This document shows positions 26,117-34,008 of a stretch of 42,462 bases of DNA, in pieces. The stretch is from positions 1 through 42,462 of the forward strand of contig NZ_SPDV01000023.1 of the NCBI RefSeq assembly GCF_004564275.1. Direction: 5' to 3'. A program made the position numbers and the translations under genes. Numbering within the stretch: position 1 is the stretch's first letter; every line of letters starts with the position of its first letter. This stretch comes from Sphingomonas parva (ex Maeng et al. 2020). GTDB lineage: Bacteria; Pseudomonadota; Alphaproteobacteria; Sphingomonadales; Sphingomonadaceae. Below the pieces are notes generated by a model. That model was not told the DNA's origin, searched no databases, and worked only from the letters and a program-made list of their open reading frames with translations.

Positions 26117-28171
26117 ATGCAGACCCTTCGAACGGGGCTGGTGCCCCTCCTTTGCCTGACGTTCCTCTTCGCTAGCTCCGGCGCCGGCGCGGCCCCGGCG
26201 GCGCTCGCCCCGCAGCTCGCGGCGGAGCGTGCACGGGCCGCTGCACCGGTGCTGCCGCGCGACGCATTCCTCGCGCCGTCGAGCCTCGCCGACTTCCGCT
26301 TGTCGCCCAAAGGGAAGGCCGTTGCCTATCTGCGCGTCCCGCCCAGAGGCCAGGCGGGAGGGAACGGCCTGTGGCTGCTGGAGGCCGGCGGCGGCGCTGC
26401 CCGCCGGCTGCTGCGCAGCACGGACGCAGCGACGCTATACTGGTCGGCGGACGGAGAATGGCTCTTCCTCGAATCCGGGCGCGGCCTCTCCGCCCTCCCA
26501 CTGCGGAGCGCGCGTGGATCCGGCATGATGACGCTGCTTGGCCGCGAAAGCGGGCGCGACGTGCTCGGCGCCGATCCGATCGTTCCCGCCGCCATGCTGG
26601 TCCGGGAGCGCGTCTTCCGACCCGGATCGTCGCGCATCGCCTCCTGGCGGCTGCTCCGCTTCGTGCCGGGCCGGCGGCCCGAGCTCCTGCTGCACGCCGG
26701 CCGGGAGATCGCCGACGTGGCGCTGGGCCGCGATGGCCGCCCCGCTTTCGTGCGGATCGTCGAACCCGATCATTTCTCCATCCGCCGCGTCGGCGGCGGC
26801 GCGCCGGCGCGAGAAGTGCTGCGCTGCGAGCGGCTCGCGACGTGCGGTCTGCTCTCGAGCCCGGCGGCCGGCGAGTCGCTCCTCGCCGGCGACGTCGGCG
26901 CCGGACGTAAGCGCCTGGCCTTGCTCGATCGCCAGGGCCGCGTGCGCGAGGTGAACGGCGATGCCGAGGCCGATCTCGACGAGGCGGTGCTCGATCCCGC
27001 CACCGGTCGCGCCCTCTTCGCCGCCTACCGCAGCACCACGGCCTCGCTTGTTGCGCTCTCCGGCGACGCAGCGCATCACCTCCAGGCGCTCCGCGCACGG
27101 TTCGGAGCGCGCGATCTTCACCTGACCGTGGGGCGCGGCCCGGGCGCGCGCTGGCTCGTCGCCGAGACGGGGGACCGGCTCCAGCACCCGCGCTGGCACC
27201 TCTACGATCCTGCGACCGGCGCGACACGGGAGATTCTCGCCGAGGAACAGCTCAAGGCACGGCAGGTGCCCGAAGCGGCCGCCGCTCGCCGGATCCCGTT
27301 CGATTACCGGGCGTCGGACGGCCTCACGCTCCACGGTTTCATTTCCATCCCGCCCGGACGAGACCTGCGCCGCGTTCCCCTCGTGGTCGCGGTGCACGGC
27401 GGCCCCTGGGCGAAGCTGCCGCCCGGCTTCGTTCGGATGACCCAGGTCCTCGCCAACCGCGGCTATGCCGTCTTCGAGCCCGCCTTCCGCGGCTCGATGG
27501 GCTTCGGCCGCGCCTACACCGCCGCCGGCGGCAGCGATTTCGGCAACGGCCGCGTGCAGCAGGACATCGTCGAAGGCACCCGCTTCCTCCTGGCGCAGGG
27601 GGTGGGGGATCCCCGGCGGGTGGCGATCACCGGAGTCTCGTTCGGCGGCTATGCCACTTTGCTCGGCCTCACCTTCCAGCCGGACCTGTTCAAAATCGGC
27701 GTCGCCGCGATGCCGCCTCCCGATTTCGGCTGGAACATCGCCTGGCAGATCGGCAGGCCGCCGCGCGGCGCCGCGAACGGCATTCCGCTCGCCGTCACCC
27801 TTCCGTTTCTCGGCCTCGATCCCGCCGACCGCGCCGCCATCGCGCGGCTCCGCGCCCAGTCTCCCGTCGCTAACGCGCGACGGCTTTCCCGCCCGTTGCT
27901 CATCGTCGCAGGCGGTGCGGACGAGACCGTGCCGGTGCGCAGTGTGCTCGATTATGCCGCGCGGCTGAAGCGGCTCGGCAAGCCCGTCCGCCTCTACGTC
28001 GATCCCCGCTCCGGCCATCGTCTGGACCGTCCCGACGCCCAGGAGACCTTCCTCTATCTGATGGAACAGAGCTTCGGTCGGGCGTTCGGGATCGAGGTGA
28101 CGGCGCCGAGTGCAACCACCCGGCGCGCGCTCGCTGCGAACCTGCGGATCTCTGGCCACCCTCCCCGTTGA
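26117..28171 (+). CDS. Exported S9 family prolyl oligopeptidase-like peptidase
   Basis: This serine peptidase of the prolyl-oligopeptidase class cuts short peptides. ATG at 26117 follows CCAGGAT; residues 1-32 form a signal peptide (LLCLTFLFASSGAGAAPA). An N-terminal beta-propeller (about 55-390; SLADFRLSPKGKAVAYLRVP opens it) gates the C-terminal alpha/beta hydrolase domain (about 395-660). The triad is Ser508 in GVSFGGYA, Asp602 in AGGADETVPV and His634 in SGHRL; the oxyanion motif VAVHGGPW is also present. It is the last gene of the GntR-ABC set, 46 bp after the permease, so co-transcription is likely. Length (684 residues) is normal. Confidence 0.9.
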   Translation: MQTLRTGLVPLLCLTFLFASSGAGAAPAALAPQLAAERARAAAPVLPRDAFLAPSSLADFRLSPKGKAVAYLRVPPRGQAGGNGLWLLEAGGGAARRLLRSTDAATLYWSADGEWLFLESGRGLSALPLRSARGSGMMTLLGRESGRDVLGADPIVPAAMLVRERVFRPGSSRIASWRLLRFVPGRRPELLLHAGREIADVALGRDGRPAFVRIVEPDHFSIRRVGGGAPAREVLRCERLATCGLLSSPAAGESLLAGDVGAGRKRLALLDRQGRVREVNGDAEADLDEAVLDPATGRALFAAYRSTTASLVALSGDAAHHLQALRARFGARDLHLTVGRGPGARWLVAETGDRLQHPRWHLYDPATGATREILAEEQLKARQVPEAAAARRIPFDYRASDGLTLHGFISIPPGRDLRRVPLVVAVHGGPWAKLPPGFVRMTQVLANRGYAVFEPAFRGSMGFGRAYTAAGGSDFGNGRVQQDIVEGTRFLLAQGVGDPRRVAITGVSFGGYATLLGLTFQPDLFKIGVAAMPPPDFGWNIAWQIGRPPRGAANGIPLAVTLPFLGLDPADRAAIARLRAQSPVANARRLSRPLLIVAGGADETVPVRSVLDYAARLKRLGKPVRLYVDPRSGHRLDRPDAQETFLYLMEQSFGRAFGIEVTAPSATTRRALAANLRISGHPPR

Positions 28172-28317
28172 GAAGAGGTGGCGCGCGAAGCGCGTAAGAG
28201 GGTATCAGCGCTCGATGCGATCGCGGCCAATCCGCGTCTGGCACGCACGCTGATACCCCTCCACCAGCCTTCGGTGGTCCCCCTCCCCTTGCAGGGGAGG
28301 ATGGAGATGCCGCCGGC
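28172..28317. terminator. Inverted-repeat cluster between convergent genes
   Basis: The gap contains three nested or successive inverted repeats: GGGTATCAGCG (28200-28210) with CGCTGATACCC (28249-28259); CCACC (28261-28265) with GGTGG (28273-28277); and CCTCCCC (28282-28288) with GGGGAGG (28294-28300). It lies between convergent S9 and GH43 genes and can act as a bidirectional terminator. The CCACCAGCCTTCGGTGG then CCCCCTCCCC layout looks like a dispersed intergenic repeat of the kind found in sphingomonad genomes; only one copy is in this window. Confidence 0.65.
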
Positions 28318-30141
28318 TTAGCGGATCCGCACCGGTGCGCTGCGCCTCGAGACGCCGCTCTCGTTGAACGCCTCGACGGCGACCCAATAAGGCTCGCCGA
28401 CGTTGAGCGCGCGCAGCTCGAGCTCGGCTCCCTGCTCCGCCCAGCGCTGATAGCTGAGCGTCAGTCGGTCGGGGCGGACGCCCCACAGGACGTTGTAGCC
28501 GACGGCGCCCTTCACCGGCTTCCACCGGATCGTCGCATCGCGCTCGTCGCCGTGCCGACGGGCCTCGGTGACGCTCGACCGCGCCGGCGCCTTGCCGCCG
28601 GCCGAGCCGAACACGCGGATGTCGGCGATCGCCAGATTGGCCGCGCCGACATGGCCGTGGACGTAGCGCACGTAGCGCGCCTTCACCGGCGCCGGCAGCT
28701 CGAAATAGGCGTTCGGCCGGTCGCGACGCGGTGCCTCGGTGCGGGCGAGCGGCGCCCAGGTTCGTCCGTCGGACGAGGACTGGAGCTCGAACTCGGTATA
28801 GACCTCCGGACCGTCCGCGTAGATGCCGGACTTGTAGTCGGCATAATTGACCTGGACGGCGCGGAGCGTCTTCTCCGCCCGCAGGTCCAGCGTCAGCGTC
28901 TCGCCCGGCCTGTTGGCGCCCGCCACCCAGAAGGTGCGCGGATTCTCGTCGGTGGCGTTGGCCGCCGCGAACTCGCCCGTGGTCGAGGAGGCGGTTGCCG
29001 TCTTGCGATAGGAGAGGAGCATCCAGCCGGTGAACAGGCTCTCCGGATCCTCGACCTTCGTCGTCGGCGCATAATGAGGGAAATCGCCGAAGCGGGTCGA
29101 GGCGCTGAACTGCCCGTCCTTCTCGAACTTCGCCGGATACATCACGATCCTGCGCTCCATGCCCCAATTGTAGCCGACCCAGGAGGTGCCGCTGTTCCAC
29201 CAGTTTCCGTGGACGTCCTGGAAGGTCGAGCCGTGGCCGACACCCTGGGCGAAGCCGCCGGGGCGGTAGGCCACCGGGTTCCAGCCGGCGTATTCGAACG
29301 GGCCGAGCGGCGAGTCCGAGACATAGGTGCCGTTGGCGTAAGCGTTGAACTCGGATCCGGGCGCCCCGTACTGAAGGTAGTAACGCCCGTTCACCTTCGT
29401 CATCCAGGCGCCCTCCATGTAGGAGGGGCTTGGCCGGCCGGGCCCCCAGCAGGCGCAATGATCCTGGCCGAACCGTTCCCAGCCGTGCTTTGACGGGTCC
29501 ATGTTCAGCATCGGCTTCGGCGTGCCCTGGTAGATCAACCTGCCGTCCTGGAAGGCGATCTTGCTGCCGTAGAGCGGGAAGACGTTGGACGATCCCCAAT
29601 ACATGTACCACTGACCGTCATCGTCCTTGAACAGGGCCGGGTCCCACGGTCCGGGCGGGATCTCGCCCTCCTTCATCTCCTCTGGGCCCTTGTTCACGGA
29701 GCCGGGCAGCGGCGGCATGCGGCGGACCAGGAAATCGAGCTTCCCGGTCTCCGGCGAAGTCGTGGAGAGGATCGCTTCCGGCTCCATCATCGAGGGCTGG
29801 AGCACGATCTTCTCGCCGTCGGACCAGGCGGCCGGCGCGACGATGCTGTCGAACGGCCAGCGGCTCGGCGTGATGAACTGCCAGTCGACCAGGTCGGTCG
29901 AGCGCCAATAGCCGTCCGCCAGCGTCTGGAACATGTAATAGGCCCCCTTGTGCTGGACGATCGCCGGATCGGCGCCGGTGCGGTAAGAGGCGTTGTCATT
30001 GATCTGCTCGAAATTGTACCGGTAATCGATGTCGATCGGGTTGATGTAGGTCTTCTTCCCGGGCGCCTGGGCGATCGCGGAAGAGCCCGCCAGGACGGCG
30101 GCGGCGGCGGCGGTGGCGGCGAGGAACGCGAGTTTCGGCAT
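28318..30141 (-). CDS. Secreted GH43-type glycosidase with discoidin and FN3 domains
   Basis: ATG at 30141 (MPKLAFLAATAAAAAV, signal peptide to AIAQA) is preferred: it follows the DUF6445-like stop by 4 bp, suggesting coupling. GTG at 30156 would overlap that gene and add five residues. The product is about 607 residues. The five-bladed GH43 propeller (about 30-345) shows the usual acids: Asp in TGADPAIVQ (base), Asp in PWDPALFKDDD (pKa modulator) and Glu in SYMEGAWMTK (acid). A discoidin/CBM32-like domain (about 370-515) and a fibronectin III domain (about 530-605) follow. GH43 includes arabinanases, arabinofuranosidases and xylosidases; an arabinose-acting role would fit arabinogalactan, but substrate is not fixed by sequence. 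Confidence 0.88.
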   Translation of the reverse strand: MPKLAFLAATAAAAAVLAGSSAIAQAPGKKTYINPIDIDYRYNFEQINDNASYRTGADPAIVQHKGAYYMFQTLADGYWRSTDLVDWQFITPSRWPFDSIVAPAAWSDGEKIVLQPSMMEPEAILSTTSPETGKLDFLVRRMPPLPGSVNKGPEEMKEGEIPPGPWDPALFKDDDGQWYMYWGSSNVFPLYGSKIAFQDGRLIYQGTPKPMLNMDPSKHGWERFGQDHCACWGPGRPSPSYMEGAWMTKVNGRYYLQYGAPGSEFNAYANGTYVSDSPLGPFEYAGWNPVAYRPGGFAQGVGHGSTFQDVHGNWWNSGTSWVGYNWGMERRIVMYPAKFEKDGQFSASTRFGDFPHYAPTTKVEDPESLFTGWMLLSYRKTATASSTTGEFAAANATDENPRTFWVAGANRPGETLTLDLRAEKTLRAVQVNYADYKSGIYADGPEVYTEFELQSSSDGRTWAPLARTEAPRRDRPNAYFELPAPVKARYVRYVHGHVGAANLAIADIRVFGSAGGKAPARSSVTEARRHGDERDATIRWKPVKGAVGYNVLWGVRPDRLTLSYQRWAEQGAELELRALNVGEPYWVAVEAFNESGVSRRSAPVRIR

Positions 30142-30145
30142 CTTG

Positions 30146-30820
30146 TCAGTGTCCACGGATGAAGATGTTGGCGGTGAGACGGCCGCGTCGCGGATCGTCG
30201 CTGAGCGGCATGTCCGGCGGAATGATGCCGGAATGAAGAAGGCAGCTGGGATAGATGATCAGCCGGTCGGGAAGCGCCTCGACCAGGCCGATCTGCTCGA
30301 ACGGGGCGTTGGAACCCTGGATATAGCCAGACAGGCCGACGCTCTCGCGCCGCGCCGCGGCGACGAACTCTGCGACGTTCGTCTCGCTCACCCGCTCGAT
30401 CCCGGTCGAGCGCTGGCGGAAGAAGGCGGTGCCGGTGCCCGGCGTGTCGCTGAGATAGTGGAGCACGGCGAGTTGCTTCGGATCGGTCGTGTCGAAATGC
30501 GGCGCCCGCTGGAGCGGGTTCAAGCTGCTGGGCGGCGCCGTGACGATCGAGAAGCTCGCCTCGATCAGGTCGAAGCCGTCCATGTCGAAGCCGCCGCCGA
30601 CGAACGGCGCGGCCGCCTCGAGCGTGCGGACGACATAGTCATGGGCCGGCGCGTCCTCCTCGGCGATCACCCGCCGGAGCCCGGGATAATAGTTCGACGC
30701 GGGCGGGTAGGGCTTGAGCGCGTCGGCCAGGGCACGCGTCTGCGCCAGCGAACCGCCGAAGCCGTCGATGATGACGACCGGCGTGTTGGAGGTGCCGACG
30801 TGAATGCGCCGGGGCGTCAT
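30146..30820 (-). CDS. DUF6445-like protein, possibly 2-oxoglutarate/Fe-oxygenase-like
   Basis: ATG at 30820 (MTPRRIHVGTSN) is chosen because GAGGAG lies 6 bp upstream; ATG at 30841 is possible. The 224-residue product has no signal peptide. It contains HFD (His108, Asp110) in RAPHFDTTDPKQLAVLHYLS, a distal His196 in YPSCLLHSGII, and Arg212/214 in RRGRLTANIFI. That spacing (HxD, distal H, then R) matches 2OG-Fe(II) oxygenases, an inference I make from motifs. Similar genes (DUF6445) often lie beside TBDR and halogenase-like genes in Caulobacterales and Sphingomonadales. It is the middle gene of the TBDR-DUF6445-GH43 set. Confidence 0.78.
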   Translation of the reverse strand: MTPRRIHVGTSNTPVVIIDGFGGSLAQTRALADALKPYPPASNYYPGLRRVIAEEDAPAHDYVVRTLEAAAPFVGGGFDMDGFDLIEASFSIVTAPPSSLNPLQRAPHFDTTDPKQLAVLHYLSDTPGTGTAFFRQRSTGIERVSETNVAEFVAAARRESVGLSGYIQGSNAPFEQIGLVEALPDRLIIYPSCLLHSGIIPPDMPLSDDPRRGRLTANIFIRGH

Positions 30821-30896
30821 GCGCTGCTCCTCATGCGACAAGGGGAAGGGAAGCCGGAGCCCCCTTCCCCCTCTCTTCAGCCGACGATCCGGGGGA

Positions 30897-33839
30897 TCAG
30901 AAGCTGTACTTCAGGCCCGCCTGGAAGCTGCGCGCGCGGCCGACGGTGCCGTCGTTGTCGTTCTTCAGCGGCGGGTTGATGCCGTTGCCCGAGCCCCAGG
31001 TCGTGTAGTTCCGGTTCACCCAGTCGAACACGTTGTAGACCTGGAAGTCGACGGTCGCCTCATGGCCCCACGGCGTCTTGAACGACTTGGCGAGACGCAG
31101 GTCGAGCGACTTGTAGGCGAAGGTCTTCTCCGGGAAGTAGACGCCCGAGCCGTTGAACACGCCGCCATCCGGATAGAAGATGACGCTGCCGAACGACGGA
31201 CCCGAGGTGAGCGTCAGCGTGCCCGAGAGCGTGAAGTCGAGCGGCAGGCCGACGATGCCGGTGCCGACGAAGCGGTACTTCTCGACGCCCTGCGAGTAGT
31301 TCCAGCCGAACTGGTTCTGGTCCGGACCGGCGAAGAACTCGTCGGCGTAGAGCTCGGTGCCGACGTTGGTCCGCGGCCGCTGCCAGGTGAAGGTCGAGGT
31401 GACGCCCCAGCCCGACTGACGGGTGTACGGCTTGTCGGCCTGGACGAAGACGCCCCAATAGCGGGACTCGCCCTCGTTCGCGCCGATGTTCAGCTTGCCG
31501 TCGAAGCCGGGCAGGTCGCCGGCGGTCGGGAAGTTGTCCTGGATGATGAACTCACCGGTGGCCGACGTGGTCGGATAGCTGCCGTCGGGGTTCCGGTTGC
31601 CACGGACATATTGGAAGATGTTGTGGCTGCGGATGTGGCTCAGCGTCAGCGACGTGTTCCACTGGCCGAAGCGCTTGCGGACGCCGACGTTGAACTGATC
31701 GGAATACGGCAGCTTGGTGTCGTTGTTGAGCAGCCACACGTCGCCGCGCAGGCCCTGGGCGATCGCGGCCGCGCGGAGCGCCTCGACGTCCTTCGGGATC
31801 GGCTGCCCGGGCGCCGCCTGCACCGTCGAGACCGACTGGTACAGCGCCTTGATCGTCTCGATGCCCGCGGTGAGGAACAGCGGACGGTCGTAATAGCGGC
31901 CGGCGCCGGCGAACAGGATCAGGTCCCGATCCCCGTAGACGTCGTACGCGACGCCGAGACGCGGCTGGAACGCCTTCCAGTACGGCTTCCGGTTCTTGCC
32001 CGTCGAGATGTAGTCGTCGGGATTGATCCCGGCCGCCTGCCAGCCCGGATAGGCGCGCAGCGCGTTGACGATGTTGGCCGGGGTGACGAAATTCTCGTTC
32101 TTGGCGTTGGTCTCATAGTCCCAACGGATGCCGGCGTTCACAGTCCAGTGATCGTTCGGCGTCCAGTCGTCCTGGATGAACAGGCCGAACTGGGTGTTCT
32201 TCGCCGTCGCAGCCTCGACCGAGATCGTCGAGATCGCCGCCTCATAGGGAGTGGAGGTCTCGAAGCCGGTATATTGATCGGCCCTGAAGAAATAGGTCGC
32301 GTTGCTGCGGAAGTCCTCGAGCCGCGAGTATTTGTTGAACGTCACGCGGCCGCCGGCCTTGATGATGTGATCGCCGCGATCGAACGTCGCGTTGTTCTTG
32401 ATCGTCCAGGTCTCCTGGCGATCGTTCTGGACGAACGGATGGGCACCGAGCTCGGCACTCCGCGCATTGATGTCGTTGCGCGGTCCGCAGATCGCGCCGG
32501 CGGCCGCTTCCGCCGCCGTCGGCTCGACGCAGGTCAGCACGATCTCCGGTCCGTCGCTGATCCGCGGCGTGCCGTTGGAGAAGGTGTTGTAGGCGAGGGT
32601 CAGCTCGTTGAGCCAATTGTCGCCGCGGTGATCCCACTCGAGCTGGTAGAGCTCGCCGTTGCTGGTGATGTCGTGCCCGTGGGTCGAGACGGCGATGCCG
32701 CCGAAGTCGCGCAGGTTCTGCTCCTTGCGGATGAACGCGCTGGCGTCGATCGTGTCGTCAGGCGTCGCGAACAGGCTCAGCTTGCCGAAATACAGGTCCT
32801 GGTTGAAGCTCACCGGGAAGCTGCCGTTGAACTCGTTCGAGATCGAGGCTGCAACACCGCGGCCCAGGTTGACGCTGGTCGACGGGTCTTTCTGGCGGGT
32901 GCCCTCATAGGCGACGAAGAAGTGGAGCTTCTCCGGGATGATCGGCCCGCCGAGATCGCCGCCGAACTGCCAGCGCTTGTAATCCGGCTTCAGCTTGCTG
33001 CCGTCGAGGTTGTTGGCGTTGCCCGGACGATCGAAGAACGGACGGCCGATGAACGACTTCGGCTGGAACTGGCCGAAGACGTCGCCGTGGAACTCGGTGC
33101 CGCCGGTCTTGGTGACGGCGGTGATGATCGCCGAACCGGCCTGCTCGTACTCGGCCTTGAAGTTCTGGGTGTCGACCTTGAACTCCTGCACCGCCAGCTG
33201 CGGGAAGGGGTTACCCTGCGAGAAGTTCTGGCCGGCGACGCCGCCGTGGTTGACCGGGTTCTTGAGGCTGAGGCCGTCGATGAACACGTTCACCTGGTCG
33301 CCGCTGACCGCGCCGGCCTGGACGCGCTTGTCGCCGCCCGACGGCGAGACGCTGACGCCCGGGGCGAGCGCCGCGAAGTTCAGGAAGTTGCGGTCGTTCT
33401 GCGGCAGATTCTCGATCTGCGCCTGCGAGACGTTGGTGGTGACGGTGGCGGTGCGGACCTCGGTGCGGTCGCGGCGGCCCTGGACGATGATCTCGCCGCC
33501 GGTGTCCGGCGACACCTCGGCGGCCGGCGCCGCATCGATCGTCACGATCTGGCCGACCGGAACGGTGACGTCCTCGGCGAGGCCGCTGCCCTCGACGCGA
33601 TAGGTGCTCGGACGAAGACCGACGACGACGAAGGTTCCGTCCTCGTTGACGGTGGCGGTGACGCTGCGTCCGGTCACCGTGTCGGTGACGGTGACGGTCT
33701 CGCCCGGCTGGCCGTGCTCGCCGCGGATTGTGCCGGCGGTTTGCGCCATCGCCGGCGTGGCCGCAACGAGCGCGACGGCGACGGCCGCGGCCGAGATGCC
33801 GAATGCGAAAGGCGAGCGTTTGGCGTGGACTTGATTCAC
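30897..33839 (-). CDS. TonB-dependent receptor with carboxypeptidase-regulatory-like N-terminus
   Basis: This 980-residue outer-membrane receptor imports an unknown ligand, probably a glycan. GTG at 33839 has AGGAAAG upstream and gives a signal peptide to TPAMAQ. A small beta-sandwich domain follows (about 33-105: GTIRGEHGQPGETVTVTDTV, VNEDGTFVVVGLRPSTYRV), as in Oar-like receptors. Then come the plug (GGEIIVQGRRDRTEV, VNVFIDGLSLKNPVNHGG) and a large barrel ending ARSFQAGLKYSF with the expected C-terminal Phe. It heads a set with the DUF6445-like and GH43 genes. The perfect operator at 33861-33872 lies 22 bp before its start, and a second LacI-like site at 33960-33971. Confidence 0.93.
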   Translation of the reverse strand: MNQVHAKRSPFAFGISAAAVAVALVAATPAMAQTAGTIRGEHGQPGETVTVTDTVTGRSVTATVNEDGTFVVVGLRPSTYRVEGSGLAEDVTVPVGQIVTIDAAPAAEVSPDTGGEIIVQGRRDRTEVRTATVTTNVSQAQIENLPQNDRNFLNFAALAPGVSVSPSGGDKRVQAGAVSGDQVNVFIDGLSLKNPVNHGGVAGQNFSQGNPFPQLAVQEFKVDTQNFKAEYEQAGSAIITAVTKTGGTEFHGDVFGQFQPKSFIGRPFFDRPGNANNLDGSKLKPDYKRWQFGGDLGGPIIPEKLHFFVAYEGTRQKDPSTSVNLGRGVAASISNEFNGSFPVSFNQDLYFGKLSLFATPDDTIDASAFIRKEQNLRDFGGIAVSTHGHDITSNGELYQLEWDHRGDNWLNELTLAYNTFSNGTPRISDGPEIVLTCVEPTAAEAAAGAICGPRNDINARSAELGAHPFVQNDRQETWTIKNNATFDRGDHIIKAGGRVTFNKYSRLEDFRSNATYFFRADQYTGFETSTPYEAAISTISVEAATAKNTQFGLFIQDDWTPNDHWTVNAGIRWDYETNAKNENFVTPANIVNALRAYPGWQAAGINPDDYISTGKNRKPYWKAFQPRLGVAYDVYGDRDLILFAGAGRYYDRPLFLTAGIETIKALYQSVSTVQAAPGQPIPKDVEALRAAAIAQGLRGDVWLLNNDTKLPYSDQFNVGVRKRFGQWNTSLTLSHIRSHNIFQYVRGNRNPDGSYPTTSATGEFIIQDNFPTAGDLPGFDGKLNIGANEGESRYWGVFVQADKPYTRQSGWGVTSTFTWQRPRTNVGTELYADEFFAGPDQNQFGWNYSQGVEKYRFVGTGIVGLPLDFTLSGTLTLTSGPSFGSVIFYPDGGVFNGSGVYFPEKTFAYKSLDLRLAKSFKTPWGHEATVDFQVYNVFDWVNRNYTTWGSGNGINPPLKNDNDGTVGRARSFQAGLKYSF

Positions 33840-33860
33840 TTCTTTCCTCCCCGCGACCCC

Positions 33861-33872
33861 GTAACCGGTTAC
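33861..33872. promoter_or_regulatory. LacI-type operator GTAACCGGTTAC before the second TBDR
   Basis: It is identical to the 12-bp palindrome at 17288 in front of the GH3 gene. Its position 22 bp before the TBDR start would block transcription or early elongation. The exact recurrence 16.5 kb away is the main evidence that the two loci share a regulator. Confidence 0.8.
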
Positions 33873-33959
33873 ACTCCGGAACGAGCGTCGTTATGACTGG
33901 TCTCGCGCACACGAAAAGCGCGTTCGTTTCGTCCTGTCAATCAGCCGACTCAGCGGAAT

Positions 33960-33971
33960 GAAACCGTTTAC
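33960..33971. promoter_or_regulatory. Second LacI-like site GAAACCGTTTAC
   Basis: It matches the operator pattern with a shifted core (AAACCGTTT) and lies about 120 bp before the TBDR start, in the same gap as the 33861 site. It could be an auxiliary operator; paired sites are common for LacI proteins. Confidence 0.55.
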
Positions 33972-34008
33972 GCGGCCCTGTGGCCGGAGAGTCACGCTCC
34001 GGCGCGTC

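Noticed and set aside
23242-26310. 1,022-residue open frame on the minus strand
   Set aside because: It is antisense to the ABC ATPase and permease genes and rich in Arg/Glu/Gly without structure.
30804-33896. 1,030-residue open frame on the plus strand
   Set aside because: It is antisense to the second TBDR, which has a signal peptide, plug and barrel end. The composition is typical of a GC-rich shadow.
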